49,143 nucleotides of DNA from Ferrimicrobium sp. (GTDB lineage: Bacteria > Actinomycetota > Acidimicrobiia > Acidimicrobiales > Acidimicrobiaceae), in NCBI GenBank assembly GCA_022690815.1, contig JALCZJ010000020.1, forward strand, positions 1 to 49,143, read 5' to 3'. Each line of letters begins with the position of its first letter. The first letter of the stretch is position 1. The translations under genes and the position numbers were made by a program. Shown piece by piece: positions 1-8,012 of the stretch. The notes below the pieces were generated by a model. That model made no database searches. It had not been told where the DNA came from and worked only from the letters and a program-made list of their open reading frames with translations.

Positions 1-41
1 GCCGCTTGGGTTGCTTTGGATATCTGCTTGGCCACTGTCAT
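1..41 (-). CDS. Possible 5' end of a gene leaving the window
   Basis: An ATG at 41-39 on the minus strand opens a frame of 13 codons that runs off the left edge without a stop. A purine-rich stretch (AAGAGG) lies just before it, but the spacing to the ATG is very short for a ribosome site. The peptide is too short to recognise, so this is only a possible gene start. Confidence 0.15.
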   Translation of the reverse strand, partial: MTVAKQISKATQA

Positions 42-135
42 TGCCTCTTGCCCCAAGAGAGTAGATGTACAATGGGTTCAACAAGGGCCAAATATTGAAA
101 ATTCCCGTTTCACAGCGACACTTTGATAAGGGACA

Positions 136-327
136 CTAGGCGACCCGCTCGGTTACGGTGACGTCAAACCCGAGAGCTTCAATCCGCTTGCCCAGTCGCT
201 TTACCTGAACCGTTGGATCGTCGTGGCTCTCGAAGTAATTGGCGCCTGATTCTCCAGACGCACAAAGGATAGCACAAGCATGACCTGCATCTGCGGTGTA
301 CGCTCGTTCATCGCGACTAAGACCCAA
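136..327 (-). pseudogene. Short ORF, possible transposase C-terminal remnant
   Basis: A 63-codon frame whose tail (a KRLGKRIEALGFDVTVTE stretch) resembles, from memory, the basic 'RLxxLGyxVTlt' ends of several bacterial transposases. No DDE or DEDD catalytic residues are present, so if it is a transposase only the last part is left. Its start overlaps the last 11 nt of the amidase gene upstream on the same strand, which is unusual for a decayed fragment and could instead mean a small translated gene. No inverted repeats or target duplications were found in the short sequence beyond it. The call is tentative. Confidence 0.25.
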
Positions 328-1453
328 GAACAGCGTCGATCTCAGCGGCTACCTGCAGGAGCTGGGCCTCGCGTCGATCCACAGCCACGAGCTGTAGCGC
401 AAAAGGAACCTGGCCACCAGAACCTTGGCCCTGAAGGCCAGGTGGTCCAGCGTTAACTGGGATCGTCAAGGCAGGAAAGCCGAGGTAGTTAAACGGCAAC
501 GTCAGTCGATTCAAGGAACCGACATCGAAGGCACCTCGGCGTGGAACGCCACCGGCAATCGTCGGCAACGCAAGTATCCCCTCCCCCATATCCAAAAGCG
601 CAAGCCATTCTTCGCGGGCCACCGCCCTGCGTTCACAGGAACCGCGATAGGAATCACCACTAATCTCACTGGCTGAGCGTAAACGAGTAACTCCGCGAGG
701 ATCGAGACGATGTGCCTCATCGAGGTAACCGCCCAGCTGCATCAAGGCCTCAAACAATAACACCGTTGTCCCGTCATGGAATAAACGGTCGATATCTGAG
801 CAGGGCAGCGTCTCGACAGACAGCTCGATACGAGCCAAAATCTCGCCGACCACCGCATCAAAACGGGAATCTCCCGATGGCACCTGCGCGATCCAGGTTG
901 CTTGCTGACCCTCGAGTACACCACCAATGCCTCGAAATCCAGCCTCGAGATCACCTAAATTGTTCGCGAGCACGCCGATCGTGTCGAGGCTCGGAGCAAG
1001 GGGGGCGCACCCTTGGTCGTCGATGACGCCATGCGTGGGCTTCAATCCAAAGACCCCACAACAGGCGGCAGGGATGCGTATCGAGCCTCCAGTATCGGTC
1101 CCGATACCGACCTCCGCCTCCCCCAACGCGACAGCGACCGCTGACCCTGAGGAGGAACCACCCGGGATTAAGTCGATCGAGCAGGGGTTCGTCGGCGTGC
1201 CAAACCAAGGATTGACGCCATGAGTTCCAAAGGCGAACTCGACCAGATTGGCCTTCCCGCGTACGTGTGCTCCACTGGCTCTAAGACGAGCGACAGCCGA
1301 GCTGTCGCGAAGCGCAGGCTGAGCTCGGTGTGCGACGAGGCGAGAACCACATGACGTCACCGAACCCTCGATATCGAGCAGATCCTTGATTACCACGTTG
1401 AGGGACCCAGGCTCATAGGTCGCCACCTCCCCTATCATCCACGGGTTGTTCAC
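317..1453 (-). CDS. Amidase-signature family hydrolase
   Basis: Amidase-signature (AS) enzyme that would hydrolyse a carboxamide or related C-N bond; the substrate cannot be read from the sequence. The Ser-cisSer-Lys triad is visible: Lys23 in VIKDLLD, the Gly-Ser-rich loop GGSSSGS near residues 98-104, and the nucleophile Ser124 in GTDTGGS. At 378 residues it is shorter than most AS enzymes (about 450-500), with little sequence before the catalytic lysine. The start is GTG at 1453, overlapping the TGA of the upstream hydrolase as GTGA, so translation is probably coupled. It is the last convincing gene of the bpa-rpiB-hydrolase-amidase operon. No signal peptide is seen, so it should be cytoplasmic. 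It is too short, and lacks the gatB context, to be called GatA with confidence. Confidence 0.85.
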   Translation of the reverse strand: MNNPWMIGEVATYEPGSLNVVIKDLLDIEGSVTSCGSRLVAHRAQPALRDSSAVARLRASGAHVRGKANLVEFAFGTHGVNPWFGTPTNPCSIDLIPGGSSSGSAVAVALGEAEVGIGTDTGGSIRIPAACCGVFGLKPTHGVIDDQGCAPLAPSLDTIGVLANNLGDLEAGFRGIGGVLEGQQATWIAQVPSGDSRFDAVVGEILARIELSVETLPCSDIDRLFHDGTTVLLFEALMQLGGYLDEAHRLDPRGVTRLRSASEISGDSYRGSCERRAVAREEWLALLDMGEGILALPTIAGGVPRRGAFDVGSLNRLTLPFNYLGFPALTIPVNAGPPGLQGQGSGGQVPFALQLVAVDRREAQLLQVAAEIDAVLGS

Positions 1454-2553
1454 GATAGATCAGCCTGTTCAGTAGAGACCCCAGAAACGTTGCCCACCGA
1501 TGCTACATGCGTCGCCGAGGCCGGCGATCCCTGCAAATAAGTGGCGAGGAAGGCCAGCGATGTTCGCAACACCGAGGTCTCGTAGGCGTTCGTCTGCGTG
1601 TACGCCTCAAGATGATCCGCCCCGAGCAGCTGGAGATAGATCTTTGGGCTAGGTGCCTGGTCGTAGATCGTGGTTGAGAGCTGGGGTGGGTTCACGGTGT
1701 CAGCGGTGCCCTGGACCACCATCAACGGCATCGGAGGCGAGGGGAAGTACTGGCCACCATAGGGGGAGAACTCGGCACCCGAGAGGACGATGGCTGCCTT
1801 CACGGCACTATCTCGACAACAGGTGTTGTCGGTGAAGGCGAGTGTGGTATCCCCTCCATCGCTTTGTCCTGCTGCCGCGATCTCATTCATATTGACCAGC
1901 GTTGAGATCGGAGTCGAGGGGTTACTATTGAGCAAACCCACATCAGCGATCGCAGCACGCATGTCACCAGGCTGATTCAACATGTCGGACTCAAACTCGT
2001 CGGAGAGCTCGGTATTGGCCAAGTTGACGCCGTAGTGGCTGATCGCCCAGGCTGACGAGAGTGGGAATCGAGGAGCGGCAACCACGTAGCCTTTGCGCAC
2101 CCAACCGCTGATCAGCGGAAGATAGTTCGACGGATCCACGTCAAAACCAGCCGCAAACACGATCAGGGGATACGGAGCATCGGTGGTTGCTGGCGCACCG
2201 TTGAGCGCGGGTGTCCCCGAAGTGACGGCCGTTGACGGGTAGTAGACATGCAAGAGATAGCTACGGGTACTGCAGGCGCCAGTGGACGGTATGCAAAGGA
2301 CTCGACCCTCCTCCGTCACGGTCGTGGAGTACTCGCCAACACCACGGATGGTGGAACCACGGGTTTGGGTCTCACTCGGAAACGGTGGCACAGTCTCGGA
2401 GGGTGATCCAGGCACTGTGGTCGCAGTTGGCACCGTCGATCGCGACGCTACCACGCTGTTGCCGTTCGCGATCAAGAGCGCAGCAACCAAAACAACGGCC
2501 GCGCCGATGCTAGCGACGACAACAGTAGGACGAGAGGGTCTAGGCAACGACAT
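1450..2553 (-). CDS. Membrane-anchored or secreted alpha/beta hydrolase
   Basis: Alpha/beta-hydrolase of the dienelactone hydrolase / PAF-acetylhydrolase / chlorophyllase-like group. An N-terminal hydrophobic segment (about residues 9-30, after a short basic stretch) is a signal peptide or membrane anchor, followed by a Ser/Thr/Pro-rich linker, so the catalytic domain should lie outside the membrane. The nucleophile elbow is GQSDG; the likely acid is Asp in GTADTVNPP and the His is in GADHLEAY near the C-terminus. The ATG at 2553 is chosen because the longer frame adds a charged leader before the signal sequence; it overlaps the end of the rpiB-like gene by 14 nt. The gene overlaps the amidase by 4 nt. 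The natural ester or lipid substrate is unknown. Confidence 0.85.
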   Translation of the reverse strand: MSLPRPSRPTVVVASIGAAVVLVAALLIANGNSVVASRSTVPTATTVPGSPSETVPPFPSETQTRGSTIRGVGEYSTTVTEEGRVLCIPSTGACSTRSYLLHVYYPSTAVTSGTPALNGAPATTDAPYPLIVFAAGFDVDPSNYLPLISGWVRKGYVVAAPRFPLSSAWAISHYGVNLANTELSDEFESDMLNQPGDMRAAIADVGLLNSNPSTPISTLVNMNEIAAAGQSDGGDTTLAFTDNTCCRDSAVKAAIVLSGAEFSPYGGQYFPSPPMPLMVVQGTADTVNPPQLSTTIYDQAPSPKIYLQLLGADHLEAYTQTNAYETSVLRTSLAFLATYLQGSPASATHVASVGNVSGVSTEQADLS

Positions 2554-3028
2554 GAGGAATGAACGATACTCCCTTCTCCACCTGAGCGATCTGCGCAACG
2601 TGCCGGGCGTAGGCTCCGCCGTCAAAGCTCGCTCGCAAGAACGCATTAATGATACTTAGGCCCTCATCATCGTCGACGAGCAGGGCTCCAAGCACCGCCA
2701 CATTGGCATCAAGGCGAGCACGCCCGATCCTAGCCGAGGCCTCATCAACACACAGTATGGCACGCACCCCCGGCACCTTGTTGGCCACAATCAGCCCACC
2801 ATGTCCCGATTCATCGATCACCACCCCTACGTCCGCTGCCCCTCTGGCAACAGCTTGGGCGACAGGCTCACAAAACAACGGGTAGTCGACTGGATCGTGA
2901 GAGCCGGTCCCAAAATCCAGCACCACGGCACCTTGATCCGCCAGATCGTCACTGACTCGCCTCCTGAGTCCGTAACCCGCGTGATCACTGCCGATGGCGA
3001 TGACGACCGCGTTGAGCGCTGTTGTCAC
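2540..3028 (-). CDS. RpiB/LacAB-family protein with altered active site
   Basis: Homologue of ribose-5-phosphate isomerase B. It keeps the fold markers: IGSDHAGY near the N-terminus, the DPVDYP motif, and the VANKVPGVRA segment. The catalytic region is changed: where E. coli RpiB has its base Cys (CGTG) this protein has DESG, and the Glu used by mycobacterial RpiB (GNGEQ) is Gly here. The ring-opening His of the ARxHNxxN segment is replaced by Arg. It may be inactive as an isomerase, use the Asp or Glu of DESG, or act on another substrate. The start is GTG at 3028, overlapping the bpa stop as GTGA; the longer upstream frame lies inside bpa. It should be cytoplasmic. Confidence 0.8.
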   Translation of the reverse strand: MTTALNAVVIAIGSDHAGYGLRRRVSDDLADQGAVVLDFGTGSHDPVDYPLFCEPVAQAVARGAADVGVVIDESGHGGLIVANKVPGVRAILCVDEASARIGRARLDANVAVLGALLVDDDEGLSIINAFLRASFDGGAYARHVAQIAQVEKGVSFIPHVVA

Positions 3029-3492
3029 AGATAGTTGCCCGGTTGCTGGGTGGCCTGCGGCAACCCACGGTTTCGAAGCTCCTGAAGTTGGGTCCGCGAG
3101 TCCATCTGTTGGGCCATCAGTGTCGCCTGGATGCCGTGGAAGAGACCCTCGAGCCAACCGACCAGCTGTGCCTGGGCAATCCGCAGCTCGGCCTCCGAGG
3201 GCACCTCTCCACCGTGGAAAGCTGGTGCGAATCCGCGTAGCTCTTCAGTTAAGTCCTCCGACATCACGCCACCTAACTCAGCGACGGAGGTGTCGTAGAT
3301 TTCAGCAAGGCGAGTGCGCGAATTGACATCGAGAGGAGCTGACTTGACCTCCTCGAGGAGCGCACGAATCATGGAACCGATCCGTAGCACCTTGGCCGGC
3401 GACATCACCAGCTCGGAGCGTGTCTCCTGGTCATCTGCTTCGGCTCCACCATCGGAAGACAGCACTTGCGATCCGTCATGTACCTCTGACAT
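3025..3492 (-). CDS. bpa: Bacterial proteasome activator Bpa (DUF2587)
   Basis: Closely resembles Mycobacterium tuberculosis Bpa (Rv3780), an ATP-independent ring-shaped activator that docks on the 20S core and opens its gate. The shared block is AELRIAQAQLVGWLEGLFHGIQ in the C-terminal half, preceded by a KVLRIGSMIRALLEEV helix. The C-terminus is GNYL, matching the GQYL tail whose penultimate Tyr inserts into the 20S pocket. The ATG at 3492 is preferred because GAAAGGATACA gives it a ribosome site; the longer frame to 3537 has none as good. The acidic N-terminal tail is typical. It implies a 20S proteasome elsewhere in the genome, and it heads an operon with the RpiB-like, hydrolase and amidase genes. 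Confidence 0.95.
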   Translation of the reverse strand: MSEVHDGSQVLSSDGGAEADDQETRSELVMSPAKVLRIGSMIRALLEEVKSAPLDVNSRTRLAEIYDTSVAELGGVMSEDLTEELRGFAPAFHGGEVPSEAELRIAQAQLVGWLEGLFHGIQATLMAQQMDSRTQLQELRNRGLPQATQQPGNYL

Positions 3493-3555
3493 CTGTATCC
3501 TTTCGATCTGGGGTGCCAGCATGCACGATAGTGGCACGCGACCTGTATTGACAGC

Positions 3556-4695
3556 CTACCTGACAAAGGTGAGGATTGGAATGATCATCTCAGCAGCGGT
3601 TAAACCGCCGTGTCGACAGACGAGTTGGAGCGCACCAGTGTCGTCAGGATCAAAGAAGCTGACTGGCTCGGTCGGGATCAGCGCCACATCCCCAACGCGC
3701 GCCTGGACCCCCCGAGTCGGCGTTCCCCCAAAGATCCCCTGCGCCAAGACCTCGGATCGCACCATGACCTTCGCGACATCGCAATAATAGGCCGACGCCA
3801 TCTCAGCGACTCGTTCAGTCGCACCCGGGTGACAATGCAGCCATCGGAAACGGCCCTCACCCGACAACGACTTGACCAGCGCCATCACATTCTCATCGAT
3901 CCGTAGAGGAGACGAAGGGATCTCTACCTGGCCGTGATCGGAGGTGATGATTAAAGCCGTCCCGGCAGGTAGCTCATCGAGCAACATTCCTACAAAGACA
4001 TCAACCATCCGCAGCTCACGCTCGTACGGCTCACCGAGACCAAACTCGTGGGCAACCGTATCGATACCGTCATAGTAAGCAAAGATAAGCTTCTCTCCGT
4101 CAGCAATGCTCCCAAGCACCTTCGACACGAGGCTGGACATCGTATGCCAATATCTAAGTCGGCCACCGCGCAAATGCACCTGCGTAAAACCCGTCTTCGC
4201 GAACAGATACTTGGTCACCACCACCGGAGTCTCGCCACAGAAGGGAGGAACTGGTTGAAAATCCATCGGCAACGGTGGCGCAACATCATAGGCCGATGAA
4301 CTCCATCGCAGGGTGTTTAAGATCGCATGGGTTCCAAGCCGGACTCGATACCCAAGCACGCCATGCTCGGCTGGTGTCGCCCCGGTGGTCAACGACGTTA
4401 GTGCGGTCGCCGTGGTGGTCGGTCCCACAGAGTAGCCACGCTGTACAACGCCACGTCGCAAGTTCCTCAACTCGCCAAGCCGTGGTTCAAGCTGGAAGAA
4501 TCCCAAACCGTCGAGCGCAAGCACCACCACGCGGTCAACCCCGCCAAGACTTGCACCGAAGAACGCACTCGCGGCATCGTTCCTACCGCGCACGACATCG
4601 ACCACCGTGGGCATCAGGGTGGCAAGACCAGGTGCAGTGTAGTCAGGTAGCACAAATGTGTCCGTTGGACTAATCGCATCCAGTGTTGTGCCCAT
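3556..4695 (-). CDS. Type I phosphodiesterase / nucleotide pyrophosphatase family protein
   Basis: Alkaline-phosphatase superfamily enzyme that would cleave phosphodiester or phosphate esters using two divalent metals. Motifs in order: VLALDGLGF (metal Asp), a Thr nucleophile in the PTTTATALTSL stretch, YYDGIDTVAHEFG (Asp and His ligands), TSDHGQVEI (Asp-His pair) and CRHGGLTAAEM (final His). No signal peptide is apparent. The ATG at 4695 is preferred because GAGAGGATTC immediately precedes it. The gene is 63 nt upstream of bpa on the same strand and may be cotranscribed, and it is divergent from the Rrf2-type gene, sharing an 83-bp promoter region. The substrate is not predictable. Confidence 0.85.
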   Translation of the reverse strand: MGTTLDAISPTDTFVLPDYTAPGLATLMPTVVDVVRGRNDAASAFFGASLGGVDRVVVLALDGLGFFQLEPRLGELRNLRRGVVQRGYSVGPTTTATALTSLTTGATPAEHGVLGYRVRLGTHAILNTLRWSSSAYDVAPPLPMDFQPVPPFCGETPVVVTKYLFAKTGFTQVHLRGGRLRYWHTMSSLVSKVLGSIADGEKLIFAYYDGIDTVAHEFGLGEPYERELRMVDVFVGMLLDELPAGTALIITSDHGQVEIPSSPLRIDENVMALVKSLSGEGRFRWLHCHPGATERVAEMASAYYCDVAKVMVRSEVLAQGIFGGTPTRGVQARVGDVALIPTEPVSFFDPDDTGALQLVCRHGGLTAAEMIIPILTFVR

Positions 4696-4778
4696 GAATC
4701 CTCTCTCACGCACAAGGCTAACCTACTTTAGCATGGGGGCTGTCAGGTTATCGATTCCAGGAACCGGCTACGCTGACA

Positions 4779-5234
4779 ATGGTGAAGGTGTCAACGCGCG
4801 GAGACTACGCATCGAGGGCGCTGCTCTCGCTTGCCCTACACCAAGGTTCTGACCGACCGACCTCGGTAGCCGAGCTCTCTCGACGCACCGGGTTACCACA
4901 GCCCTACTTGGAACAGATTCTCTTGACACTCAAGGGTGCGGGCCTGGTGCTATCGCGCCGAGGAGCGAGCGGCGGCTATGTCCTCTCACGAGATCCGTCA
5001 CAGATCACCCTGGCCCAAATCGTCGCTGCGGTCGATGGTCCACTGACCATGGGAGACTTTGGAGCACCACACGAAAATGGTGCTTGCGACCACGAGGGCC
5101 AGTGCGTTCTCCGTGACGTCTGGGCCCAGGTTGGCAACCACATGCGCGAGCACCTGCGCTCGTACACCTTGGCCGATATGGTCGACCGTGCTCGCGGCAT
5201 GACCCCGAATACGACCCAAGCGGTGGGGCGCTGA
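4779..5234 (+). CDS. Rrf2-family transcriptional regulator
   Basis: Winged-helix regulator of the Rrf2 family (IscR, NsrR, RsrR and CymR relatives). The N-terminal HTH is clear: STRGDYASRALLSLA, the LPQPYLEQIL recognition region, and the RRGASGGYVLSR wing. The cluster-binding loop has two cysteines with five residues between them (CDHEGQC), but the position expected for IscR Cys104 is Trp (VLRDVW), so one cluster ligand is missing or supplied elsewhere. Its TGA overlaps the ATG of the acyltransferase fusion, so the two are cotranscribed and the regulator probably controls that gene and itself. No strong ribosome site precedes the ATG; a GTG at 4788 is an alternative start closer to the family norm. 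Confidence 0.9.
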   Translation: MVKVSTRGDYASRALLSLALHQGSDRPTSVAELSRRTGLPQPYLEQILLTLKGAGLVLSRRGASGGYVLSRDPSQITLAQIVAAVDGPLTMGDFGAPHENGACDHEGQCVLRDVWAQVGNHMREHLRSYTLADMVDRARGMTPNTTQAVGR

Positions 5235-7792
5235 TGCCAACAGACCGTTACCCTACCAACTGGGAATCGGACACGATCCTCTCTGACGGTCGCACCGTCC
5301 ACCTCCGTCCGATTGCGCCAAGCGACGCTGACGGCATCCTTGAACTCCACGCACGGCTCTCGCCTGCCACGGTGTATTACCGCTTCTTCACACCAATGCC
5401 CCAACTCAGCGAAGCTATGCTCAAGCGCTTTGTCAACGTCGACTATCAAGATCGAATGGCGTTTGTGGCGGAGTATCGTGGCCACCTGATTGCTGTTGCA
5501 CGATACGATCGCATCCCAGGGAACCCGGTCGCGGAGGTCGCATTCTTGGTCGACGACGCGCACCAAGGACGAGGGCTGGGCTCCATCATGCTCGAACAGC
5601 TGGCCGCCTTTGCGAAGACCAATGGTATCACGCGCTTTGTCGCCGACACCTTGGCGGACAATACCCGCATGCTCAAAGTGTTTCGTGATGCCGGCTACCA
5701 ATTGATTCGCCACCAAGAGGAGGGGGTCGTGCAAGTTCGCTTCGACCTGACCCCAACCCAACAGTCGCGTGCAGCGATGGCCGCCCGTGAGCACCGTGCT
5801 ACCGCACGATCGATCGAGGCCATCTTGCGGCCGTCGTCGGTGGCGCTTGTTGGTGCAAGTCGCGTTGCTGGCAGCGTCGGTGATCTCGTCTTCGCCAACC
5901 TCCTCGCCGGTAACTTTTCCGGCACCATCTATCCGGTCAACAGCGAGGCAGCCGCAATCCGCGGCGTCCGTGCCTACCCAACGCTATCGTCGTTGCCAGA
6001 GCCAGTCGACCTCGTCATCATCGCGGTAAACGCCTCCGAGGTCCCCAGCGTCTTAGAGGAGGCCATTACCATCAGCGCCAAGGGCGTCGTGATCATCTCC
6101 GCTGGCTTCTCGGATACCTCCCGAGAAGGCGCCGAGGCTGAGCGTCAACTGGTGGCACTAGCCCGTCGCAACGGTGTCAGAGTGATCGGCCCGAACTCGA
6201 TGGGGCTTGCAACGCCTGCCCTCGGACTTCAGGCGACGCTTGCGCCGATCAACATCGGTCACGGCGGAGCCGGAGTGCACGCTCAATCCGGACCCTTGTC
6301 ACTAGCAATTCTTGCCGAGCTTCAACGCGCCGAGATTGGAGTCTCTGGCTTCGTTAGCTCCGGCAACAAAGCAGACATCTCCGGCAATGACCTGCTTGCT
6401 TACTGGGAGGATGACGCGATCACCAAGGTCGTTCTCCTCTACATGGAGGGCTTTGGCAATCCACGAAGCTTCGCCCGCATCGCTCGACGTGTCTCGCGCA
6501 ACAAGCCGGTTCTTGCCGTGAAGTCTCGCCGACGACGCGAAGCGAGTGGCCCCCTCGCATTCGGGGAGCTCGACGACGATCGCGCCGTCGAAGCGCTCAT
6601 GCACCAAACCGGTGTTGTTCGCCTCGACACCTTGGAACAACTCATCCAGCTGGCTCGGGCAATCCTCGATCAACCGCTCCCTCTTGGCAACCGCGTTGCG
6701 ATCTTGACAAACACGGGAGGCACCGGACCCTTAGTGGCTGACGCGCTCGGACCCGCCGGCCTCGAGCTGGCGACGCTAACAACCTCTGCAACGATGGCTG
6801 AGGGGACGAACCCCATCGAGCTACTTCCTTCGGCGCCACCCGAGCAGTGGGGGAACTGTCTTCGCGCGGTCCTTGACGATCCAGGGGTCGACGCCGTCAT
6901 CGTCTGTTATATCCCGACGGTCGTCGGAAGCACGGAAGAACCACGAACCCTGGCGCCGCCAACCGCGCGCGGCCTCAGCGGGAGCCCCAACCCTGCTCTC
7001 GACGCCGCCGCACAAGTTGCCGATGCGATCGCTCAAGCTAGCGCCGAACAAACCAGCAAACCAGTGCTGGCCAATTTCCTTGCATTGCCTGGTGTTCCAG
7101 ATGCCTTGTCTGGCTACGGACATCGCATCCCGTCCTACTCATTCCCTGAAAGCGCGGCGATGGTACTTGGACGAATGGCAGAATATGCACGATGGACAGC
7201 TCGCCCCATCGGAGATCCACTGACCCTTGATATACTCCCAATGCCGGACAGTCTCGCTGTCCACGAGGACACCGACCGTCATCTGATCGCGGGTGAAGAG
7301 GCAAAGGCGATGGTTGAAGAACTCGGCTTCCCAGTCACTCCGGCCCCAGGGGTTCGGCGCGAAGAGATCGAAGGACGCACGGCGCTCTTTCGGATCGAGC
7401 TCATCCACGACGGACGGTTTGGACCATTCCTACGCGGAAGTCTCTCCGGCGTAGCGTTCGATCTCTTTGGCGCTGCGACGGTGCATGCCCTGCCCCAGAC
7501 TGACGATGATGTGCTTGACTTCATCGACGCGATACCCGGTATCACCATCACTGACGGATATGCAAAGCTACCACCCACCGACCGAACGCTCCTTATCTCA
7601 CTGGTTACCAGACTGGTCGCGGTCGCCGAGCAGATGTATTCAATCCGTGCGCTCCTACTCGATCCAATATCGCTGACATCGAGGGGCATGTACGTTCGAG
7701 GTGCCCGGCTGCTCACACGAAACACACCGCTCGACCCGCAGATGGTCACCAGGAGCCTACGTACACCTGGCATGGTTCACCAGTCAGACTAA
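5234..7792 (+). CDS. GNAT acyltransferase fused to acyl-CoA-synthetase-like domain (Pat-type)
   Basis: A 852-residue fusion: GNAT acetyltransferase (about 8-165, acetyl-CoA loop HQGRGLG), CoA-binding Rossmann domain (about 185-320, VALVGASRVAGSVG), two succinyl-CoA-ligase-like domains (about 330-630, with TNTGGTGPLVADAL) and a shortened ATP-grasp remnant (about 690-840). In ADP-forming acyl-CoA synthetases the phosphorylated His sits in an SHTGA motif; the aligned stretch near residues 430-445 (KSRRRREASGPLAFGE) has none. The ATP-grasp part also lacks the usual HKSDVGGV segment and resumes at DGRFGPFLRG. This is the pattern of Pat/YfiQ-type protein lysine acetyltransferases, in which the synthetase half is regulatory. 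It likely acylates lysines of metabolic enzymes such as acyl-CoA synthetases. The start overlaps the regulator's stop (TGATG). Confidence 0.88.
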   Translation: MPTDRYPTNWESDTILSDGRTVHLRPIAPSDADGILELHARLSPATVYYRFFTPMPQLSEAMLKRFVNVDYQDRMAFVAEYRGHLIAVARYDRIPGNPVAEVAFLVDDAHQGRGLGSIMLEQLAAFAKTNGITRFVADTLADNTRMLKVFRDAGYQLIRHQEEGVVQVRFDLTPTQQSRAAMAAREHRATARSIEAILRPSSVALVGASRVAGSVGDLVFANLLAGNFSGTIYPVNSEAAAIRGVRAYPTLSSLPEPVDLVIIAVNASEVPSVLEEAITISAKGVVIISAGFSDTSREGAEAERQLVALARRNGVRVIGPNSMGLATPALGLQATLAPINIGHGGAGVHAQSGPLSLAILAELQRAEIGVSGFVSSGNKADISGNDLLAYWEDDAITKVVLLYMEGFGNPRSFARIARRVSRNKPVLAVKSRRRREASGPLAFGELDDDRAVEALMHQTGVVRLDTLEQLIQLARAILDQPLPLGNRVAILTNTGGTGPLVADALGPAGLELATLTTSATMAEGTNPIELLPSAPPEQWGNCLRAVLDDPGVDAVIVCYIPTVVGSTEEPRTLAPPTARGLSGSPNPALDAAAQVADAIAQASAEQTSKPVLANFLALPGVPDALSGYGHRIPSYSFPESAAMVLGRMAEYARWTARPIGDPLTLDILPMPDSLAVHEDTDRHLIAGEEAKAMVEELGFPVTPAPGVRREEIEGRTALFRIELIHDGRFGPFLRGSLSGVAFDLFGAATVHALPQTDDDVLDFIDAIPGITITDGYAKLPPTDRTLLISLVTRLVAVAEQMYSIRALLLDPISLTSRGMYVRGARLLTRNTPLDPQMVTRSLRTPGMVHQSD

Positions 7793-7948
7793 GTACCTTG
7801 TCGCGATCCGGAAACACCCCTCGTTGAGGGTCTAGCTCGTGACCTGCCAATAAACTGCGCCACGGAAGCGCGACCACCCCTTGGCCCAGAACCGACAGCA
7901 CGGTGACCCGTTACAGAGACGCCACCATCGAACCTGTGAGGTCACACG

Positions 7949-8008
7949 CCCGGTCGCCTACGGGCCCTCGCCGAGAACCCTTACCTAGCGAAGCCCGTAG
8001 AGACCGGG
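7949..8008. terminator. Inverted repeat between convergent genes
   Basis: CCCGGTCGCCTACGGGC (7949-7965) pairs with GCCCGTAGAGACCGGG (7993-8008), with one internal mismatch or bulge and a loop of about 27 nt. It lies just downstream of the gpx stop and about 155 nt after the acyltransferase stop, in the convergent gap, so it could end transcription from either side. No U-tract follows. Confidence 0.4.
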
Positions 8009-8012
8009 CCAA

